Of a stretch of DNA of 32,434 nt, positions 26,095 through 32,434 are shown one piece after another. The DNA lies in assembly GCA_002393975.1 (NCBI GenBank), contig DGSM01000125.1, forward strand, positions 1-32,434. Direction: 5' to 3'. Made by a program: the position numbers and the translations under genes. Below the pieces are notes generated by a model. It was not told where the DNA came from. It worked only from the letters and a program-made list of their open reading frames with translations, and ran no database searches. The stretch's first letter is position 1. Each line of letters opens with the position of its first letter. This DNA is from Clostridiales bacterium UBA4362. GTDB taxonomy: Bacteria; Bacillota; Clostridia; TANB77; CAG-508.

Positions 26095-26472
26095 TTAGCC
26101 CTGTCCTGCAGCGCTACCAATTGTGTTATCAGCAAATCCTTTAACTATTTGTAATACAGCAGTAGCAGCAAATAATATTATAGCACCTACAACATATTGT
26201 ACTGAGCTCTTCTTAATTTCAGCTTTTCCGTCTGGTGATGCAGTAATATATTTAATTCCTAAAAACATCAACATAATAACAGCAGCACCAAAAGCAATAA
26301 TTTGTATAACTGTAATTAAAGCTGTTACAACATTGTTTACTGCAGTACTAGTTTTTACATCCAAATTTCCACCTGATGGAACAGAAACACCTAATACAAC
26401 ACTAAAAGATGTGGCTAAAATTCCAATTAAGAATAATACTAAAACGATTTTTATATATTTTCTTAATTTCAT
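26095..26472 (-). CDS. VirB2/TrbC-like T4SS pilin-family protein (first paralog, likely major pilin)
   Basis: The protein has 125 residues. A basic N-terminus and signal-peptide-like helix (about 7-28) precede a short polar stretch and two hydrophobic helices (about 48-72 and 90-112). The inter-helix loop GIKYITASPDGKAEIK (72-87) matches the two other pilin-like proteins. The C-terminus is Gly/Ala-rich. It has the best expression signals of the block: a consensus promoter at 26508-26536, a short leader, GGAGG 8 bases before the ATG, and a strong terminator directly after. That pattern fits an abundantly made structural subunit, so I take it as the major pilin; this is inference from expression signals. 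Confidence 0.82.
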   Translation of the reverse strand: MKLRKYIKIVLVLFLIGILATSFSVVLGVSVPSGGNLDVKTSTAVNNVVTALITVIQIIAFGAAVIMLMFLGIKYITASPDGKAEIKKSSVQYVVGAIILFAATAVLQIVKGFADNTIGSAAGQG

Positions 26473-26507
26473 TATAATTTCCTCCTTTTTTCTAATATCA
26501 TGAATAT

Positions 26508-26536
26508 ATTATATTTAATCTTTAGCGCGTTGTCAA
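26508..26536 (-). promoter_or_regulatory. Consensus sigma-A promoter for the pilin genes
   Basis: The minus strand reads TTGACA (26531-26536), exactly 17 bases, TATAAT (26508-26513), a perfect match to the housekeeping consensus. It begins 8 bases after the stop of the upstream 499-aa gene, with no terminator between, so upstream transcription may also read through. Confidence 0.9.
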
Positions 26537-26544
26537 TACACTTT

Positions 26545-28044
26545 TTATTTATTGTTTATTTCATAAATGTCATAATTTTGTAATTTATCTATTGGTTCAT
26601 AGTTTTTATGAATAAAGTTTCTTACATTATTTGGAAACTGATACAATTCATATTCTGTCTCCTCATTTTGTACTAGTATTAAAGTATTATTCATTTGTAG
26701 GATTCTATTAATAAGTTCTTGTTCTCCGTTTGGCCCGAAATTACCATTATTCGGTAAATCAAAATACTTATAGTTATTGTTATAAGTATTATCATAAAGC
26801 ATTGCATAAGATGAGAAAACAATTATATCCTCATACTCATTTTGATGTTCTTTTATATAGCTATTTATTTCTTGTATTTCATTTTTTTCCTTATCACTTA
26901 TTGTGCTACCAAAGAACATTGTCTTTTGTTCTACATACATTGGATACTGAATTCGATTGTAAATATAATTAGTAAAACAAAATATAATAAAACTTACTAC
27001 TAGTATTAGCATAGTTATATTTTGCTTTAGAGTATTTAATTCTATTTCATCAAAAATTATATTTATAGAATAAGCAATAAATAAAGCTAAATATATAGTC
27101 CAAATAGCACCATGATACGCATTTATGATTGGATACAAATAAACTATTGTTGAAATATTAGTTGCAAATAGTAATAATAAACAATCATTATTCTTCTTAA
27201 ATTTTAACAAGCCCGCAAAAATCACTATTGAAAGAATGGTAAAAAACACAAGCTTAATCATTACAGCGATTACTACAGCAAAATTATCAGAAAAGCTCTT
27301 AACGCCCAGCACAGTCATATCTATAAAACTTTGAAAATTATTTGTTGATTGTAAATAAAAAGCATAAATAGCAAATACTAAAATCATAGATATAGCACTA
27401 ATAATTAGATTCACGATCCTTTGACTTAGTTTAGAGTCTGATTTATTCCACAATTCATATATAGTGATAATTAATATTGCTGCAACTCCAGCTTTTTGAT
27501 AAGTGAGAAAAGCCAAAGCAGCTAGAATGCCATTAAGTGTTCGTCTTATTTTTTTATCAGCAGAATAAAAAGTTGCGATTATAATTCCATTTATAAAACA
27601 AGCACTTAAGAGATTATAGTTGGGGCCATTTTCTCCAAAAGTTTTTCCAAAAAAAATCATAAATCCAAATAAAACAATATCACGTAATTTTATTGATTTT
27701 ATTATCTTCTTAAGTATAATAAAAATTTCAATATAGAATATTATTTGAATTATTACATTAAACCAATTATATACAAAATAATTAGCCCCAAATACATCAA
27801 AAAGAATTTTTCCAATGGCAAAGAAAATCGGAGTAATTATGATTGCCACTTCCTTATATATCTGATACCCCAGATGTAGTTTATATATATTGCCAAAATT
27901 CCACAAATAATCGTAAGGGTAAAATTTAAAATGAAAAGAAACACTAATATTAAATATAAGCGTTATTAATACTACTAATACAACTTCATGTCTATCGTAA
28001 AAATCAGATAGTTTTTGAAATATTGCCTGCATTTTCTTCTTCAT
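26545..28044 (-). CDS. Polytopic membrane protein, possible GT-C-type glycosyltransferase
   Basis: The protein has 499 residues with about ten or more hydrophobic helices and a soluble C-terminal part of about 110 residues. Near the N-terminus, YDYLWNFGNIYKLHLGYQIY followed by a Pro in the next helix resembles the first outer loop of GT-C glycosyltransferases, which carries a catalytic Asp, a Trp and a G..IY element. These enzymes move sugars from lipid carriers on the outer face. No family-specific motif makes this certain. The start lies 3 bases after the M16 gene stop, in the same operon. It ends 8 bases before the pilin promoter, so it is not clearly part of the secretion block. Confidence 0.55.
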   Translation of the reverse strand: MKKKMQAIFQKLSDFYDRHEVVLVVLITLIFNISVSFHFKFYPYDYLWNFGNIYKLHLGYQIYKEVAIIITPIFFAIGKILFDVFGANYFVYNWFNVIIQIIFYIEIFIILKKIIKSIKLRDIVLFGFMIFFGKTFGENGPNYNLLSACFINGIIIATFYSADKKIRRTLNGILAALAFLTYQKAGVAAILIITIYELWNKSDSKLSQRIVNLIISAISMILVFAIYAFYLQSTNNFQSFIDMTVLGVKSFSDNFAVVIAVMIKLVFFTILSIVIFAGLLKFKKNNDCLLLLFATNISTIVYLYPIINAYHGAIWTIYLALFIAYSINIIFDEIELNTLKQNITMLILVVSFIIFCFTNYIYNRIQYPMYVEQKTMFFGSTISDKEKNEIQEINSYIKEHQNEYEDIIVFSSYAMLYDNTYNNNYKYFDLPNNGNFGPNGEQELINRILQMNNTLILVQNEETEYELYQFPNNVRNFIHKNYEPIDKLQNYDIYEINNK

Positions 28045-28047
28045 ATA

Positions 28048-29307
28048 TTATTTTCCTTTTACTATGGATAAAGTATGTCTATTATGATTCAATAGTTTAG
28101 TTCTAATATTGTTAACATACTCTAAATCTATTTCTTCTAGTTTGTTTAAATATTCTATACTATTGTATCCTTTTACAGCGTCTTGTAAAAACATTCTCCC
28201 TATTTCATCAACACTATTATACTCTGATGTATAGTCTCCATATATCTTTTTCTTGCTTCTTTCAAACTCTTCTAAAGTAACTTCTTTGTTCTCAAAAGTG
28301 TTTAAAACAATTTCTTCAACTCTCTTAGGATTCTTACTTTCACCAGCAATTATTAAATGTGCAAAATTTCTGGAAAACTCATATTCCATTTCAAGTTCTG
28401 TCATTATTAGTCCTTCATTATACATATCTTGATATGTTTCTGAACATTTTCCAAGTAAAGAATTTACAGCTATTTCAACAGCAATTTGATCCTTTAGTTT
28501 ATCACCAGTGATTTCATCTTTAAATCCAATCATAAACATTGGCATATTAACATCCATACTTGTTTCAATTAAACTTTCATTAATTTCCCAAGGCTCTTCT
28601 GGATATATTCTCTTTATCTCTCCTAATGGTTCTCTAGGAAGTAATCTTTTTTGAACTTCATTAATAACTTCTTGTGGTTCAAAATCTCCAACTATAACCA
28701 TAACAGTATTAGAAGGATGATAAAAAGTATTATAACAAGAATATAATGTTTCTTTTGTTATATGGCTAATAGATTCAACAGTTCCAGCTGTATCAATATT
28801 TATAGTATTATTCTTATACATACCCTTCATGCAATTAATGTATAATTTTGAAAAAGGCTCATTATCATACATATTAATTTCTTGACCAATTATGCCTCTT
28901 TCTTTTTCTACATTTTCATCGGTATAGTAAGGATTTTGAACATAGTCCATTAGTTCATCTAATCCAGGATAGAAATTATCTACTCCTCCAAAAAGATAAG
29001 CTGTGTGGTCTGATGTTGTATAAGCATTAGCGTTTAGTCCTAATCCCATTAAAGTATATAGGCTATCTACTCCGCTTTTTTGTTCAAACATTTTATGTTC
29101 TAAGTAGTGTGCTATTCCATCTGGAACAACTACTTCTTCATTGGTTGTTGGATCTATAAAATGATTATCTATTGAGCCAAATTTTGTAGCCCAAATTATA
29201 TATTTATTTTGTGTTTCACGTTTTGGAACAACCATTATTTGCATTTTATTAGGAAGTTCTTCAACATAAACTTTCTCTCTTATTCTTTTATCTTCAAAAA
29301 CTTGCAT
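28048..29307 (-). CDS. ymfH: M16-family zinc metallopeptidase, YmfH-like (catalytic partner)
   Basis: The protein has 419 residues. The inverted zinc motif HYLEH (His67, Glu70, His71) lies in DGIAHYLEHKMFEQ, and the downstream metal-ligand region ERGIIGQEINMY (Glu143 the likely third ligand) is present. These are the defining residues of the insulinase/pitrilysin (M16) family. The length fits the bacterial half-size M16 proteins, which act as pairs of one active and one inactive chain; the upstream gene encodes such an inactive partner. In Bacillus the corresponding pair is YmfF/YmfH; assignment to that pair is by pattern. The ATG follows GGAGAAG and lies 12 bases after the partner gene. Its substrate cannot be told from sequence. 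Confidence 0.85.
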   Translation of the reverse strand: MQVFEDKRIREKVYVEELPNKMQIMVVPKRETQNKYIIWATKFGSIDNHFIDPTTNEEVVVPDGIAHYLEHKMFEQKSGVDSLYTLMGLGLNANAYTTSDHTAYLFGGVDNFYPGLDELMDYVQNPYYTDENVEKERGIIGQEINMYDNEPFSKLYINCMKGMYKNNTINIDTAGTVESISHITKETLYSCYNTFYHPSNTVMVIVGDFEPQEVINEVQKRLLPREPLGEIKRIYPEEPWEINESLIETSMDVNMPMFMIGFKDEITGDKLKDQIAVEIAVNSLLGKCSETYQDMYNEGLIMTELEMEYEFSRNFAHLIIAGESKNPKRVEEIVLNTFENKEVTLEEFERSKKKIYGDYTSEYNSVDEIGRMFLQDAVKGYNSIEYLNKLEEIDLEYVNNIRTKLLNHNRHTLSIVKGK

Positions 29308-29319
29308 TTATCTTCTCCA

Positions 29320-30561
29320 TTAATCTCTCAAAAAATATATAGTATCTACTGAAACATCTTTTGCAACATCAACTATATCTTCAATTTTTACTTTTTGAAT
29401 ATTATCAATAAACTTTTCTAAATCTGGTTCTTCATCATTCATTTCTTTATCATAATAATAAGTTACTAAATTTTCTCCAGATTCAGGTATTAATTTTGAT
29501 GTTGAAGTAATCAATTGTCTTGCAGATTCAAGTTCTTGCTCTGTAATTTCTCCATTTTTGATATTTTCTAATTGTTCTTCAATTATTGCTAATGTTTTTT
29601 CATAATTGCTAATCTCAATTCCTGTTTTAATCATTATCATATTTTTTCTACGGAAATATTTAGATCCAGCACTATATGCTAGACTCGCTTTTTCTCTAAC
29701 ATTTTGGAATAGTTTCGAATTAGCTCCTGTTCCTAAAATAGCATTATACATGATGATTTCTTCATTGGTTTTATTAGAATTCACATCTAGTCCAATAATA
29801 AGGTTACCTTGAGAAACATCCATTTTTTCATTAACTACTTTAGGATTAGTTCTTGGAGTATGTCTCATATTTACTTTCTCAAAGCTGCTTTCAGGATTAA
29901 CTCCTAAACTTTCTAAAGACTTTCTAAAATCTCCTTCTAGAGAATCTTTATTCACATCTCCAACAACATAAACGCTTATTTTAGCAATAGAAATCAATTC
30001 CTTATAAAACTCATATAAATTCTTTTCATTAATAGATTTTAAATCCTCTATTTTTCCAAATTTATAAATACCATAGGCTTCGCCTTGATACATTTCTTCC
30101 ACCATACGGTTTGCCGCATAGTTCGCTTTATTATCTTTTCTGCTTTCTATTACTTTTATTAAATTGTCTTTTTCTTGATTCACATATTGTTTGCAAAATA
30201 TAGATTCTCCATTTGAATCTTTTTCAAGATATGGATTAAATATAATATCTACTAATAAATCTAATCCTTCTTTAGTTAAAGCTCTTTTTTCAGGAAGCAA
30301 GTCATCATTAATAACTTCCAAATAGAACTTTAATACTTCATAGTCAGCTTCTTTTTCTATTCCATAACTAATTGAAGCTCCATACATTTCCTCAAGTCTT
30401 TTATTTATCTCTAGTTGACTTGTAAGATTATTAGTTCCTCTTCTAAGTAAACTTGGAATAAGGGCTGTTTTTGTAACTCTATCTTCAGTTAATGGAACTG
30501 CTAGAAAAACACAGCATAGATTAGTTTTAAATTTATTAGAATTCAATACAGTAAATTTCAA
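29320..30561 (-). CDS. ymfF: M16-family peptidase-like protein, YmfF-like (inactive partner)
   Basis: The protein has 413 residues. It has the overall M16 layout (an N-terminal half followed by a C-terminal half with SLAYSAGSKYFRRKNMIMI), but the place of the HxxEH zinc motif reads LIPSLLRRGT, so it cannot bind catalytic zinc. Such chains form heterodimers with an active M16 protein, here the gene immediately downstream. The start is a TTG (30559-30561) with GGAGG 8 bases upstream; no ATG is available nearby. It follows the rpsU terminator. I cannot point to a clear promoter, although the 40 bases upstream are AT-rich enough to hold a -10 element. Confidence 0.82.
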   Translation of the reverse strand: MKFTVLNSNKFKTNLCCVFLAVPLTEDRVTKTALIPSLLRRGTNNLTSQLEINKRLEEMYGASISYGIEKEADYEVLKFYLEVINDDLLPEKRALTKEGLDLLVDIIFNPYLEKDSNGESIFCKQYVNQEKDNLIKVIESRKDNKANYAANRMVEEMYQGEAYGIYKFGKIEDLKSINEKNLYEFYKELISIAKISVYVVGDVNKDSLEGDFRKSLESLGVNPESSFEKVNMRHTPRTNPKVVNEKMDVSQGNLIIGLDVNSNKTNEEIIMYNAILGTGANSKLFQNVREKASLAYSAGSKYFRRKNMIMIKTGIEISNYEKTLAIIEEQLENIKNGEITEQELESARQLITSTSKLIPESGENLVTYYYDKEMNDEEPDLEKFIDNIQKVKIEDIVDVAKDVSVDTIYFLRD

Positions 30562-30600
30562 TAGTCTTTCCTCCTATGCATAATATAATAACATATTTTA

Positions 30601-30642
30601 GAAAAAAAAATAAATGGATTTTGATAAATCAAAACCCATTTA
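30601..30642 (-). terminator. Intrinsic terminator after rpsU
   Basis: On the minus strand AAATGGGTTTTGAT pairs with ATCAAAATCCATTT (one G-U-type wobble) around a 2-base spacer (effective loop slightly larger). It is followed by ATTTTTTTTT. It starts about 8 bases after the rpsU stop. Confidence 0.88.
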
Positions 30643-30649
30643 TATTATA

Positions 30650-30820
30650 TTAAAACTTTCTTTTCCTAGCTGCCTCTGATTTCTTTTTTCTTTTAACGCT
30701 TGGTTTTTCATAGCATTCACGCTTACGTACTTCTTGAAGCACGCCATTTCTAGCGCATTGTCTCTTAAATCTCTTTAAGGCATCTTCTATATTACCATTA
30801 TTAACTTTAATTTCGCTCAC
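30650..30820 (-). CDS. rpsU: 30S ribosomal protein S21
   Basis: The protein has 56 residues and begins with a GTG start (30818-30820). It shows the family core ALKRFKRQCARNGVLQEVRK, then YEKPSVKRKKKSEAARKRKF, which is the characteristic S21 sequence of low-GC Gram-positives. S21 is a small basic protein of the 30S subunit involved in translation initiation. The start is fixed by GGAAGGAGGGG about 7 bases upstream and by alignment to the normal MSEIKV-type N-terminus. It stands as a single-gene unit with a consensus promoter (30891-30919), a leader of about 70 bases and its own terminator. Confidence 0.97.
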   Translation of the reverse strand: MSEIKVNNGNIEDALKRFKRQCARNGVLQEVRKRECYEKPSVKRKKKSEAARKRKF

Positions 30821-30863
30821 TTCTATCCCCTCCTTCCAGTATCCACTACTTACGTATGGGATT

Positions 30864-30879
30864 CTTAAGTCTCCTTAAG
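30864..30879 (-). other. Small leader hairpin with GAGA tetraloop upstream of rpsU
   Basis: The minus strand reads CTTAAG-GAGA-CTTAAG, a 6-bp stem closed over a GNRA-type tetraloop, in the rpsU 5' leader about 44 bases before the start codon. It could be structural or a target of regulation; no ribosomal-protein leader family is recognised. Confidence 0.4.
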
Positions 30880-30890
30880 TCTACCTATCT

Positions 30891-30919
30891 ATTATACAAG
30901 CTTTGTAGGTATGTGTCAA
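30891..30919 (-). promoter_or_regulatory. Consensus sigma-A promoter of rpsU
   Basis: The minus strand reads TTGACA (30914-30919), 17 bases, TATAAT (30891-30896). It starts 31 bases after the stop of the upstream 162-aa gene. Confidence 0.92.
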
Positions 30920-30950
30920 TATATTTCTATGAAATTTAAGATACATTTTA

Positions 30951-31439
30951 CTATTTTTTACTAATAACTACATAATAATCATATCTGGGTTGGCTAGTAG
31001 GCACTGGTGTGCTTCTTTTATCCTCATTAATACTTATTGGAATTCTTTCACCATATTTTATGTCTTTAATTTCTTCTTTAGAGGTTTCTCCATTATCTTC
31101 AATTATTATTTTTGTTCTTGATATGGAAACACTAGAATCTTTTATATCGATTATTCTAATATCATTAGCTTCTTCTCCATACAATTCAATTTTATTATTA
31201 TCTTTTAATTTAATTTCACTATGTTTATTAGTATCAGCCTTAGTTTCTATTATAGTAGCTTCCTCATTATTTGAATTGTCAATTCTTTTTACTTGAACTA
31301 TAACTTCTTTATTAACTTCATTATTAGAATATCTATTTTTAAAAGTAAAAAATACCAATAATGCAATACAAACAACAATAATTATTGTAATGAGCATAAT
31401 TATAGCTTTGCTTTTCCCCGTTTCACTTTGAAAAAACAT
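30951..31439 (-). CDS. Hypothetical single-pass membrane protein
   Basis: The protein has 162 residues. A short N-terminus (MFFQSETGKSK) is followed by a transmembrane helix (about 12-33), then a hydrophilic outer-face region rich in Asn, Lys, Glu and Ile with strand-like repeats (KIELYGEEANDIRIIDIKD, VSISRTKIIIED). The end is Pro/Ser-containing (STPVPTSQPRYDYYVVISKK). The ATG at 31437-31439 is chosen because AGGAGG lies 9 bases upstream; an in-frame TTG at 31448 directly abuts that site and cannot be used. No family is recognised. It lies between tuf and rpsU, after the tuf terminator, and has no visible terminator of its own. Confidence 0.65.
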   Translation of the reverse strand: MFFQSETGKSKAIIMLITIIIVVCIALLVFFTFKNRYSNNEVNKEVIVQVKRIDNSNNEEATIIETKADTNKHSEIKLKDNNKIELYGEEANDIRIIDIKDSSVSISRTKIIIEDNGETSKEEIKDIKYGERIPISINEDKRSTPVPTSQPRYDYYVVISKK

Positions 31440-31489
31440 AAATAACAACCTCCTATAAGTATATATATATATTAATAATAAAGCACAAA

Positions 31490-31517
31490 AAAAGCAAGGT
31501 AACCCTTGCTTTTTTAT
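31490..31517 (-). terminator. Intrinsic terminator after tuf
   Basis: On the minus strand AAAAAAGCAAGG pairs with CCTTGCTTTTTT around a 4-base loop and continues in T. It lies within 10 bases of the EF-Tu stop codon. Confidence 0.88.
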
Positions 31518-31525
31518 AATTATTA

Positions 31526-32434
31526 TTACTCGATAACTTCTGTAACAACACCTGATCCAACTGTTCTACCACCTTCACGGATAGCGAATCTTAATCCCTT
31601 CTCAATAGCGATTGGAGTGATTAATTCAACAGTCATTTCTGTGTTATCTCCAGGCATAACCATTTTTGTTCCTTCTGGAAGATCGATTCTACCAGTAACA
31701 TCAGTTGTTCTGAAATAGAATTGTGGTCTGTATCCATCGAAGAATGCTGTATGACGTCCACCTTCCTCTGCTTTAAGAACATAAACTTGTCCTTTAAATT
31801 TAGTATGTGGATGAATTGTTCCTGGTTTTGCAAGAACTTGTCCTCTTTCAACATCTTTTCTATCAATACCTCTTAATAGAGCACCGATGTTATCACCAGC
31901 TTCTGCTTCATCAAGAGTTTTTCTGAACATCTCAAGTCCAGTAACAACAGTTTTTCTGCTTTCTTTTGATAGACCAACGATTTCAACTTCCTCGTTAACC
32001 TTTAGAACACCTCTTTCAACTCTACCTGTAACAACAGTACCACGACCAGAAATAGTCATTGTATCTTCGATAGGCATTAAGAATGGTTGATCAGTAGCTC
32101 TGTCTGGTGTTGGGATGTATGAATCAACTGCATCTAGTAATTCTTGGATTGGTTTGAAAGCATCATCATTTGGATCATCTGCTTCTAATGCTTTTAAAGC
32201 GCTTCCTTTGATGATTGGAATATCATCACCAGGGAAATCATAGCTTGATAATAAGTCTCTGATATCCATTTCTACTAATTCAAGTAATTCTGGATCATCA
32301 ACCATATCACATTTGTTCATGAAAACAACGATATATTGAACACCAACTTGACGAGCTAATAGTATATGCTCTCTTGTTTGAGGCATAGGACCATCAGCAG
32401 CTGATACAACTAGTATTGCTCCATCCATTTGTGC
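31526..32434 (-). CDS. tuf: Elongation factor Tu, C-terminal part (N-terminus beyond the right edge)
   Basis: The visible part has 302 residues and starts in mid-gene with AQMDGAILVVSAADGPMPQT. It holds the G4 guanine-specificity motif NKCD and the G5 region GSALKALE of the GTPase domain, then domains II and III with TISGRGTVVTGRVERG, PGTIHPHTKF, GGRHTAFF and YRPQFYFRTTDVTG, ending GSGVVTEVIE. EF-Tu carries aminoacyl-tRNA to the ribosome. Roughly the first 95 residues, including the P-loop, lie outside the window. It is a typical bacterial EF-Tu, with a small local oddity: GVQYIVVFMNKCD where many relatives have GVPYIVVFLNKCD. The gene is followed by its own terminator. Confidence 0.98.
   Translation of the reverse strand, partial: AQMDGAILVVSAADGPMPQTREHILLARQVGVQYIVVFMNKCDMVDDPELLELVEMDIRDLLSSYDFPGDDIPIIKGSALKALEADDPNDDAFKPIQELLDAVDSYIPTPDRATDQPFLMPIEDTMTISGRGTVVTGRVERGVLKVNEEVEIVGLSKESRKTVVTGLEMFRKTLDEAEAGDNIGALLRGIDRKDVERGQVLAKPGTIHPHTKFKGQVYVLKAEEGGRHTAFFDGYRPQFYFRTTDVTGRIDLPEGTKMVMPGDNTEMTVELITPIAIEKGLRFAIREGGRTVGSGVVTEVIE

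Noticed and set aside
31440..31489. Promoter for the 162-aa membrane protein gene in the TA-rich stretch after tuf
   Set aside because: Alternating TA sequence allows many -10-like hexamers, but none has a convincing -35 at 16-18 bases, so no call is made.
1..32434. Integrative conjugative element boundaries, insertion sequences, relaxase or oriT
   Set aside because: I saw no transposase or integrase motifs, no terminal inverted repeats and no tRNA-flanked direct repeats. Absence in this window does not exclude them outside it.
1..32434. CRISPR array or tRNA genes
   Set aside because: No regularly spaced short repeats and no cloverleaf with a TTCGA-type arm were found. The only clear repeats are diverged coding duplications.
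1..32434. Mycoplasma-type code (UGA as Trp), given the AT-richness
   Set aside because: TGA ends the VirB4-like and 503-aa genes in ATGA overlaps, and Trp is encoded by TGG throughout. The wall-hydrolase domains also argue for a walled cell.

Overview
The window is a very AT-rich stretch of a low-GC Gram-positive (Firmicutes-type, probably clostridial and probably uncultured) chromosome. Every supportable gene lies on the minus strand. The right end is housekeeping: the C-terminal part of EF-Tu (tuf), a small membrane protein, ribosomal protein S21 (rpsU), a pair of M16 peptidase-family proteins and a polytopic membrane protein. UGA is used as a stop and strong AGGAGG-type ribosome sites are common, so this is standard code 11 and not a mycoplasma. 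Cell-wall hydrolase domains (NlpC/P60-like and CHAP) fit a peptidoglycan-bearing, single-membrane cell.

From about 26.5 kb leftward to position 1 runs one long co-directional block that reads as a type IV secretion (T4SS)-like machine. In transcription order it holds three VirB2/TrbC-type pilin paralogs (125, 98 and 129 aa), a PrgI/VirB3-like protein, a VirB4 ATPase that appears split into a membrane-anchored N-terminal protein and an ATPase protein, and a first VirB6/TrbL-like channel protein. A two-gene exported module follows and is present twice. Then come two more VirB6/TrbL-like proteins with long cytoplasmic tails, and a run of five single-pass proteins with NTF2/VirB8-like outer domains. 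The last complete gene is a 1578-residue membrane-anchored protein ending in NlpC/P60-like and CHAP domains. The last VirB8-like gene plus the giant hydrolase is itself duplicated: a second copy of the hydrolase begins at 338 and runs off the left edge.

The parts fit together as follows. Pilins, PrgI-like protein and the VirB4 pair would form and energise the inner assembly. The three VirB6-like proteins would form the membrane channel. The VirB8-like proteins would scaffold it on the outer face, and the giant hydrolases would open the cell wall. The duplicated exported modules are of unknown function.

No relaxase, VirD4/coupling ATPase, integrase or attachment site is visible. The block sits directly beside translation genes, so it may be a resident chromosomal secretion system and not a conjugative element, although the missing genes could lie beyond the left edge.

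Two near-perfect sigma-A promoters drive the T4SS block, one before the first pilin and one before the third. Intrinsic terminators follow the first and second pilin genes, which suggests stepped expression with abundant pilin and less machinery. No stretch over 300 bases lacks a gene; the longest gap, between 25573 and 25726, holds a terminator and a promoter.
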